A stretch of 13,907 bases of DNA from an uncultured Clostridia bacterium (lineage in GTDB: Bacteria > Bacillota > Clostridia > Oscillospirales > CAG-272): contig CANQXN010000031.1 of the NCBI GenBank assembly GCA_947627815.1, positions 1 through 13,907 of the forward strand, written 5' to 3'. A model generated the notes under the pieces. That model was not told the DNA's origin, made no database searches, and saw only the letters and a list, made by a program, of their open reading frames with translations. Below are positions 1-5,624 of the stretch, one piece after another; the first letter of the stretch is position 1; every line of letters starts with the position of its first letter. Made by a program: the position numbers and the translations under genes.

Positions 1-1043
1 TGTCGGGCCAGAAGCCGCGCCAGCAAAAGGGCGGCAAAAGGTGCCAGCAAAAGCCCCCAAAGCCCGCCCAGCCGAAAGCCGAGATAGGCGGCGGCCAGCG
101 CGGCGAGCGGATGAATCCCCAAATGCGCCCCCAAAATGTGCGGTTCCACGATCTCGCGGATCAGGGTAATGGCGCCGTAGATGGCCAACAGCAAAAGCGC
201 CCTTTTGACATTGCCCAAAAGAAATAGCCCCACCGCCCACGGGATCAGAACGATGCCGACGCCGATGGCGGGCAAAATGTCGAGAAGCGCGGTGATGACC
301 GCGAGCGCCAGCGCAAAATCCACATTCAAGAGGGAAAAGGCGAGATAAAGCTCGGCAAAAGTAAGAAGAAAGAGAAGAAAATACGCCTTGCAATAGCTTT
401 TCAGCACGCCGAGCGCTTCTTTGTGCCAGCGATCGAGCCGCTGCCCCGTTTTTTTCGATAAAAGGGAGCGAACATAGGCGGTGATGCGGTCATAATCGAG
501 GGAAAAGAAAAAGACCGCGAGAACAAAGAAAAAAAGCGATAAAAGCGCCGAAGGCAGCCGGGCGGCAAAATCGGCGGCGGCGGCCGCCGACTGCGCGGAC
601 AGGCGGGCGAGCAGCGCGTCCAAAGCGCGGGAAATCAGCGAGGGAATACCGCTTTCGGCGTCCGCATTGCCGAGCGGCAGTTTTTCCTGCAAGGCGGCGA
701 TTTTGTCGAAGAAGGAGGCAAGGGCGCTGTCGGCGTTATTGTATAAAAAGAGGAAAAACTCTTTCAGTTCGGAAAAAAGGCGCGCCGCGAGGAAGAAAAG
801 CCCGAGCGCGCAGGCGCTCATCAGGAGAAGCAGAACGGCCACGCTGAGAAACCGGCGGGAAATGCCGGTCTTTTCGTTGATCTTCTTGATCAGCGGCCGG
901 AAGAGGAGCGCCGCGCCCGCCGCCGCCGTAAAGGGGAGCAGGAGCGAAAAAAAGAGCTTGACCGCCGCAAACCCGAGCGCTAAGATCACGAGTAGATAAA
1001 AAGCAATTTTGAGATGACGGTGAAACGCTTCCTCCGATGGCAT
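1..1043 (-). CDS. ytvI: Sporulation permease YtvI (AI-2E transporter superfamily), C-terminus cut by window edge
   Basis: This is a multi-pass membrane protein of the AI-2E/PerM superfamily, YtvI branch, which is linked to sporulation in Firmicutes; its exact substrate is not established. The frame is open from an ATG at 1043 to the left edge, 347 codons, against roughly 370 for the family, so only the extreme C-terminus is missing. Reading the reverse strand shows paired hydrophobic segments at about residues 12-48, one at about 57-80, a soluble stretch to about 155, then several more hydrophobic segments. The family signature is clear in the second half: DILPAIGVGIVLIPWA, followed by an IREIVEPHILG motif and a LGIHPLAAL motif. 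A GGGGGA stretch lies 7 nt before the ATG and serves as ribosome binding site. A sigma-E-like promoter lies upstream, which fits mother-cell expression. YtvI is preferred over a general AI-2E permease because of the LPxIGxGxxLIPWA form of the motif. Confidence 0.87.
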   Translation of the reverse strand, partial: MPSEEAFHRHLKIAFYLLVILALGFAAVKLFFSLLLPFTAAAGAALLFRPLIKKINEKTGISRRFLSVAVLLLLMSACALGLFFLAARLFSELKEFFLFLYNNADSALASFFDKIAALQEKLPLGNADAESGIPSLISRALDALLARLSAQSAAAAADFAARLPSALLSLFFFVLAVFFFSLDYDRITAYVRSLLSKKTGQRLDRWHKEALGVLKSYCKAYFLLFLLTFAELYLAFSLLNVDFALALAVITALLDILPAIGVGIVLIPWAVGLFLLGNVKRALLLLAIYGAITLIREIVEPHILGAHLGIHPLAALAAAYLGFRLGGLWGLLLAPFAALLLARLLAR

Positions 1044-1094
1044 GACAAGTCCCCCGATCCCACGGGCGTTTCCGAAAAGCCCGGAGCTATCCTT

Positions 1095-1124
1095 AGTATA
1101 TGGGGGAAAAGAACGGGATATACG
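1095..1124 (-). promoter_or_regulatory. Candidate sigma-E promoter for ytvI
   Basis: On the minus strand CGTATATC (1124-1117) and CATATACT (1102-1095) are separated by 14 nt. This resembles the sigma-E pattern (ATA-containing -35, CATACAnT-like -10, spacing of about 13-16). It lies about 50 nt before the ytvI start codon. The match is by eye, and the assignment rests partly on the known mother-cell role of the ytvI family. Confidence 0.45.
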
Positions 1125-1242
1125 CTACGCCCGATTGTACCACAAAGAAAGGGCGCGGTCAAGAGGGGCGCGGGACAATCGGCGGATTCTTGAACATTTT
1201 GTGAATTGCCGGAGAAATCGGCATGAAAGTCATATTCTTCTC

Positions 1243-1272
1243 TTGACAAGCCGCCTTTGAAAATGGTATAAT
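1243..1272 (+). promoter_or_regulatory. Consensus sigma-A promoter for the flavoprotein-cmk-ispH/S1 operon
   Basis: TTGACA (1243-1248) and TATAAT (1267-1272) are both perfect hexamers, separated by 18 nt, and the -10 is extended by TGG directly before it. Transcription would start near 1279, giving a leader of about 38 nt before the ATG at 1317. No equally good promoter is visible before the next two genes, so it probably serves all three. Confidence 0.85.
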
Positions 1273-1316
1273 CAACGGGAAAGGCCATTGGGTCGGAAAG
1301 GAAAACGAGGCGTGGC

Positions 1317-2561
1317 ATGACAGGGCAGCAGCGGAAAGTGGCAGTGATCGGCGGCGGCGCCGCCGGCATGATGGCGGCCGGGTATGCCGCCGAGCTTGGC
1401 GCGGCTGTCACTCTTTATGAAAAGAATCGCGTCTTGGGGCGCAAATTGCGCATTACCGGCAAAGGGCGCTGCAATCTGACCAACGCCTGCGACAATGAGA
1501 CCTTTATCCGGCATGTTCTGCGCAACCCCCGCTTTCTCTATACCGCCATTCACGCTTTCTCTACGGCGGATACGATGTCTTTTTTTGAAAATGCCGGTCT
1601 GCCTTTGAAGGTGGAACGCGGCAACCGCGTCTTTCCTGTGTCCGATCAAAGCGCCGATGTGGTCGAGGCGCTCCGCCGTTATCTCGAGCGCGGCGGCGTG
1701 CGCTGCCGCTATCAGGCCGTGACGGCGCTCGCCCCGCTGACAGAGGGCGGCTGGCGCGTGACGGCGGGCGGACAGGACGCCTTGTTTGACGCGGTGATTG
1801 TCGCCACCGGGGGCGCGAGCTATCCTTTGACCGGCTCCACGGGGGACGGATACCGCTTTGCGGACAGGCTGGGGCTTGGCGTGATCCCGCCGCCACCCTC
1901 TTTGGTGCCGCTGGTTTCGCCCGATCCTGTCTGCGCCGCCATGCAGGGGCTTTCCCTGCGCAATGTCGGCATTTCGGCTTTTGATCGGGATAATAAAAAG
2001 CTGTATGAAGATTTCGGCGAACTGCTTTTTACGCATTTCGGGCTGTCGGGACCGACGGTGCTTTCCCTTTCCGCCGCTGTCGGCGATAAGCTCTCGGGCG
2101 GCGTGCGTGTTTCCATCGATCTGAAGCCGGCGCTTACGCCGCAGATGCTCGACGAGCGTCTGCGCTCCGACTTTTTAAAATATGCCAATCGCATCTTTGC
2201 CAATGCCTTAGACGATCTTCTGCCGCAGAAAATGATCGCGCCCTTCATCGCGAGGACAAAGATCGCGCCCGACCGGCGGGTGAACAGCCTGACCCGCGAG
2301 GAGCGGCTTGGCATCGGGCGCCTGTTCAAGGATTTTTCGATCACGGTCAACGGGACGCGCCCGCTTGCGGAAGCGATTGTGACGGCGGGCGGCGTGGATG
2401 TACGGGAGCTGGATCCCCGCACCATGCGGTCGAAACGCTATGCCGGCCTCTTTTTCGCCGGCGAAGTCATCGATGTGGACGCCTATACCGGCGGCTTTAA
2501 TCTGCAAATCGCCTTTGCCACCGCGCGGCTTGCCGCCGGCGCCGCGGCGCGGGAAGAATAA
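1317..2561 (+). CDS. BaiN/HI0933-family FAD-dependent oxidoreductase (YhiN-like flavoprotein)
   Basis: This is a 414-residue flavoprotein of the HI0933/YhiN/BaiN family, a normal length for the group. An FAD-binding GGGAAGMMAA motif sits at about residues 12-21, followed by the family motif ITGKGRCNLTNA at about residues 46-57. Near the C-terminus come GGVDVRELDPRTM, then GLFFAGEVIDVDAYTGGFNL, the conserved second FAD-contact region. The chosen ATG has GAGG six bases upstream and follows the promoter at 1243-1272. It is first in a likely operon with cmk (50 nt downstream) and the ispH/S1 fusion. One relative, BaiN, has been linked to bile-acid dehydroxylation, but most of the family has no assigned substrate. 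The housekeeping setting gives no support for a bile-acid role here, so the substrate is left open. Confidence 0.9.
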   Translation: MTGQQRKVAVIGGGAAGMMAAGYAAELGAAVTLYEKNRVLGRKLRITGKGRCNLTNACDNETFIRHVLRNPRFLYTAIHAFSTADTMSFFENAGLPLKVERGNRVFPVSDQSADVVEALRRYLERGGVRCRYQAVTALAPLTEGGWRVTAGGQDALFDAVIVATGGASYPLTGSTGDGYRFADRLGLGVIPPPPSLVPLVSPDPVCAAMQGLSLRNVGISAFDRDNKKLYEDFGELLFTHFGLSGPTVLSLSAAVGDKLSGGVRVSIDLKPALTPQMLDERLRSDFLKYANRIFANALDDLLPQKMIAPFIARTKIAPDRRVNSLTREERLGIGRLFKDFSITVNGTRPLAEAIVTAGGVDVRELDPRTMRSKRYAGLFFAGEVIDVDAYTGGFNLQIAFATARLAAGAAAREE

Positions 2562-2611
2562 GCGCACCAGACCCTTTATTTTATAAAAAGAAAGAAAAGA
2601 GACCGCTTGTT

Positions 2612-3310
2612 ATGTTTGCTGTTGCGATAGACGGCCCTTCCGGCGCCGGTAAAAGTACCTTGGCAAGACGCTTGGCCAAAGAACTCGGTTTTATTTATGT
2701 CGATACCGGCGCGCTTTACCGCGCGATCGGTCTGTATATGACAAAACAGGGCGTCGACTGCGCAAACGCCGAGGCCGTCGCGGCATCTCTGCCGGCTGTT
2801 CACCTTTCTCTGACCTATGAACAGGGGGTACAGCAGGTATTTTTGAACGGCGTCAATGTCAGCAAGGAAATCCGGCAGCCCGCCATTTCCATGGTGGCGT
2901 CGGTGGTGTCGGCGATCCCGGCGGTTCGGGCGTTTCTCTTTGAGACGCAGCGCGGCATTGCCGCGACTCATCATGTGGTGATGGACGGACGGGATATCGG
3001 CACGGTCATTCTCCCCCAGGCGCAGGTCAAGATTTTCCTGATTTCTTCGGTGGAAGACAGGGCGCTGCGCCGCTGTCAGGAACTCGCGGAAAAGGGCATG
3101 GAAACGCCCTATGAAAAGGTGCTGGCCGATATCATCGAACGCGACCGCCGCGATGCCACGCGAAAAACGGCGCCGGCGGTGGCGGCCAAGGACGCCGTCC
3201 GGCTGGACAACTCCGGCCTCGCGTTTGAAGAAACGCTGGCAAGAGCCATGGCGATTGTCTCAGAAAAGCTTTCCGCCTTCGGCTGGCAGCCGACAAAGGC
3301 CGCCGACTGA
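2612..3310 (+). CDS. cmk: Cytidylate kinase
   Basis: CMP/dCMP kinase transfers phosphate from ATP to CMP or dCMP in the cytoplasm, feeding nucleic acid and phospholipid synthesis. The 232-residue product begins MFAVAIDGPSGAGKST, with the P-loop at residues 8-16. It continues with YVDTGALYRAI (CMP-binding region), MDGRDIGTVILP from about residue 124, and the lid motif RDRRDATRKTAP from about residue 177, all typical of bacterial Cmk. The ribosome binding site is weak (an A/G-rich run at 2587-2602), which suggests it relies on read-through from the upstream gene. The next gene begins 31 nt after the stop. In many Clostridia cmk lies directly or nearly next to ispH-S1, so the context supports the call. 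The length and all core motifs are intact. Confidence 0.96.
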   Translation: MFAVAIDGPSGAGKSTLARRLAKELGFIYVDTGALYRAIGLYMTKQGVDCANAEAVAASLPAVHLSLTYEQGVQQVFLNGVNVSKEIRQPAISMVASVVSAIPAVRAFLFETQRGIAATHHVVMDGRDIGTVILPQAQVKIFLISSVEDRALRRCQELAEKGMETPYEKVLADIIERDRRDATRKTAPAVAAKDAVRLDNSGLAFEETLARAMAIVSEKLSAFGWQPTKAAD

Positions 3311-3327
3311 TAAAAAAGCGAAAAGGC

Positions 3328-3344
3328 AAGGAGGAAACGCTTTG
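3328..3344 (+). promoter_or_regulatory. Ribosome binding site fixing a TTG start for ispH/S1
   Basis: AAGGAGG at 3328-3334 is followed by a 7-nt spacer and a TTG at 3342. The frame is open much further upstream, but the conserved IspH N-terminus (REIQVASLAGFCFGVKRAV) begins just after this TTG, and the upstream codons overlap cmk. The site therefore fixes the start despite the non-ATG codon. Confidence 0.88.
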
Positions 3345-5366
3345 GAAGCAACAAGAGAAATCCAAGTGGCCTCGCTGGCCGGGTTCTGTTTCGGCGTCAA
3401 GCGCGCCGTCGACTGCCTGAACGCCCTGCTTGCCGAAAAAAAAGAGGGGGAATCGGTTGCCACGCTGGGGCAGCTGATTCACAATCGGCATGTGATTGCC
3501 GACTTTTCCGCCAAAGGGGTGCAAGTCTGGGAGGAAGATGATCTTGACCGCCTCGCGGAGAGCCTTTGCCCCGAACACCCCCTTCATCTTTTTATCAGAA
3601 CCCACGGCGCCCGGCGTGAAACGCTGGAGCGGCTCGAACAGTTAGCGGCTAAAGGGCGGGGACTTATCCTTCACGATGTCACCTGTCCTTTTGTCAGAAA
3701 GATTCATACCATTGTTTCGGAGCATACCGATTCCGAAACGCCGCTTGTGGTCTACGGCAAGCCCGAGCATCCCGAAGTGGCGGGCATCGTCAGTTATGCC
3801 AAGGGGGAGGTTTTTGTGGTTTCGGACGCCGCGTCTCTCGGGGCGACCCGCTTTTCGCGTCCCCCCTGCGTGGTGGCGCAAACCACCTCTTCTCTGGACG
3901 AATGGAAAAAAGTGAAAGCTTTTTTTGAAAACCACTGTACAAAGGCCAAAATTTTTGATACAATATGCAGTGTAACGGAACAAAGACAGAAAGAAGCGGA
4001 GGCGCTTGCCTGCCGGTGCGACTGTATGGTCGTGGTGGGTGGTGCGAGCAGCGCCAACACCCGCAGTCTCTGCCGGACGGTAGAAGAGCATTGCCCGCTG
4101 GTCTATTTTGTGGAAGACTCCGACGGCTTGCCCGCCTGTCTGCCCCGGCATTGCTCGCTGATTGGAATAACCGCAGGTGCTTCAACACCGAGGTATATAA
4201 TCGAGGAGGTAAAAGTTAAAATGAGCGAAATCAAAGAAAACATGGAAGAAAATTTCGCCGAAATGCTCGAAGGAACTCTTAAAACTTTAAATACAGGGGA
4301 TATTGTCAAAGGTGTCATCACATCGATCACATCTACTGAGATTCATGTTGACCTTTCCACCAAAGGCACCGGCATCCTGCCGGCGGACGAAATGCCGATT
4401 GACCCTGTGACAGGCCAACCTGCTTTTAAAGTCGGCGATGAAATCGAGGCATCGGTAGTGCGGGTCAGCGATGTGGAAGGCGTTGTCGGTCTTTCCCGGA
4501 AGAAGATCGAGCGCAAAAACCGCATGGGCGAGCTTGTGACCGCCAAAGAGGAAGGCACGATTCTCTCCGGTAAGGTGACGGGCGCCACCAAAGGCGGCGT
4601 GATCATCGGCGGCAATTGCCGCGTGTTTGTTCCCGCTTCCCGCACGGGTCTTGCCAAAGAGGCGGATCTCTCCCAGCTGGTCGGCACCGTGCAGGAATAT
4701 GTGATCATCGATGTGGAAGAGGGACGCGGCCAGGCGGTCGGCTCGATCCGCGACGCTGCAAGAAAACGCAGAAAACAGGAAAAAGCGGCGTTCTGGGACA
4801 CCCTGACCGTGGGTCAGAAGTTTGAGGGCAAGGTAAAGAGCCTGACCTCTTACGGCGCGTTTGTCGATCTCGGCGGAACCGACGGCATGGTGCATATCAC
4901 CGAGCTTTCTTGGGCGCACCTGCGCAAACCCGAGGAAGTCGTTGCCGTGGGCGATACGCTGACCGTCTATGTTAAGAGCTTTGACAGAGAGAAAGAGCGC
5001 ATCTCCCTGACCTGCAAAACGCCCGACAACAACCCCTGGAACATCTTTATGTCCCAATTCAAAGAAGGCGATGTGGCGACCGTCAAGATCGTCAATATCA
5101 CTTCTTACGGCGCTTTCGCCGAGGTTCTCCCCCATTTGGACGGTCTGATTCACATTTCCCAGATCGCCGATAAGAAGATCGAAAATCCCGCCGATTATCT
5201 CACGGTGGGGCAGGAAGTCGAGGCCAAGATCATCGGCATCGACACCGAACACGAAAAGATCAGTCTGTCGATCCGCGCGCTTCTGGAAAACGGCGAAGAG
5301 GCCGAGGAAACCGGCGATGCCACAGGGTCCGCCGAGGCCGCCGACACGCCGGCGGAAGAAGGCTGA
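3342..5366 (+). CDS. ispH: Bifunctional 4-hydroxy-3-methylbut-2-enyl diphosphate reductase (IspH) / ribosomal protein S1 fusion
   Basis: This 674-residue fusion is a form known from Clostridia. Residues 1-290 are IspH (LytB), an iron-sulfur enzyme that turns HMBPP into IPP and DMAPP in the last MEP-pathway step. The three cluster cysteines are visible at C16 (GFCFGV), C115 (DVTCPFV) and C209 (DTICSVT). Active-site residues H47, H88, H143 and E145 (EHPEVAG), T182, N239 and S281 are present. Residues 319-648 hold four S1 RNA-binding repeats, beginning near 319, 405, 491 and 576; the third and fourth carry the typical SYGAF motif. The tail from about 649 is rich in Glu and Ala. Four repeats match S1 homologues of low-complexity Firmicutes type rather than the six of E. 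coli S1. The start is the TTG at 3342. M294 has its own AGGAGGT upstream, so free S1 may also be made. One odd residue: the diphosphate-binding SSN motif reads GGASSANT, so one Ser is Ala. Confidence 0.95.
   Translation: MEATREIQVASLAGFCFGVKRAVDCLNALLAEKKEGESVATLGQLIHNRHVIADFSAKGVQVWEEDDLDRLAESLCPEHPLHLFIRTHGARRETLERLEQLAAKGRGLILHDVTCPFVRKIHTIVSEHTDSETPLVVYGKPEHPEVAGIVSYAKGEVFVVSDAASLGATRFSRPPCVVAQTTSSLDEWKKVKAFFENHCTKAKIFDTICSVTEQRQKEAEALACRCDCMVVVGGASSANTRSLCRTVEEHCPLVYFVEDSDGLPACLPRHCSLIGITAGASTPRYIIEEVKVKMSEIKENMEENFAEMLEGTLKTLNTGDIVKGVITSITSTEIHVDLSTKGTGILPADEMPIDPVTGQPAFKVGDEIEASVVRVSDVEGVVGLSRKKIERKNRMGELVTAKEEGTILSGKVTGATKGGVIIGGNCRVFVPASRTGLAKEADLSQLVGTVQEYVIIDVEEGRGQAVGSIRDAARKRRKQEKAAFWDTLTVGQKFEGKVKSLTSYGAFVDLGGTDGMVHITELSWAHLRKPEEVVAVGDTLTVYVKSFDREKERISLTCKTPDNNPWNIFMSQFKEGDVATVKIVNITSYGAFAEVLPHLDGLIHISQIADKKIENPADYLTVGQEVEAKIIGIDTEHEKISLSIRALLENGEEAEETGDATGSAEAADTPAEEG
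4204..4223 (+). promoter_or_regulatory. Internal ribosome binding site and ATG at the IspH/S1 junction
   Basis: AGGAGGT (4204-4210) precedes an in-frame ATG at 4221 by 10 nt. The ATG is codon 294, exactly where the S1 part begins (MSEIKENMEE). In the fusion these bases encode the linker EEVKVKM. The site could allow separate translation of S1, or it could be a relic of two once-separate genes. Confidence 0.55.
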
Positions 5367-5376
5367 CAGCTTCTCG

Positions 5377-5420
5377 CTCTCGCCTTTTTTTCGGCAAGAG
5401 CAGGGAAAATACCCTTTTTT
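5377..5420 (+). terminator. Weak terminator-like hairpins after ispH/S1
   Basis: CTCTCGCC (5377-5384) pairs with GGCAAGAG (5393-5400) with one mismatch across a T-rich loop. It is followed by a short AGGG/CCCT stem (5402-5415) running into six T residues. It lies 11 nt after the stop codon. Each stem alone is modest, so termination may be incomplete. Confidence 0.45.
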
Positions 5421-5506
5421 CGGTAATTTTTGCAGTTTTACTATGGAAAGACGATTTTTGGCTCCTTCTTTCGGGAATATTTTTGCCGAAATCTTGATTT
5501 CCCCCC

Positions 5507-5535
5507 TTGACAAACCGAAAAAAGTGGTGTATAAA
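5507..5535 (+). promoter_or_regulatory. Sigma-A promoter of the surface protein gene
   Basis: TTGACA (5507-5512), a 17-nt spacer and TATAAA (5530-5535) form a strong match to the sigma-A pattern. Transcription would begin near 5542, leaving a leader of roughly 83 nt. Having its own promoter separates this gene from the upstream operon. Confidence 0.8.
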
Positions 5536-5554
5536 TAATATAGGCTTTGGTTGT

Positions 5555-5617
5555 CTGCATGGTGAGATTCTGTCTTTCTGTGCAGGCAAGGCTGATTCTT
5601 CAAAATCAGAAAAGGAG
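5555..5617 (+). promoter_or_regulatory. Hairpin-bearing 5' leader and ribosome binding site of the surface protein gene
   Basis: Within the predicted leader, CTGCA (5555-5559) can pair with TGCAG (5581-5585). CTGATT (5592-5597) pairs perfectly with AATCAG (5604-5609) over a 6-nt loop. The second hairpin ends directly before AAAAGGAG (5610-5617), which leaves the ribosome binding site free 7 nt before the ATG at 5625. It may stabilise the mRNA or aid ribosome access; no known riboswitch is recognised. Confidence 0.35.
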
Positions 5618-5624
5618 TTATACT

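Noticed and set aside
5547..5624. Longer start (TTG 5547) for the surface protein
   Set aside because: It would put 26 residues before a standard signal peptide and lies almost at the predicted transcript start without a ribosome site.
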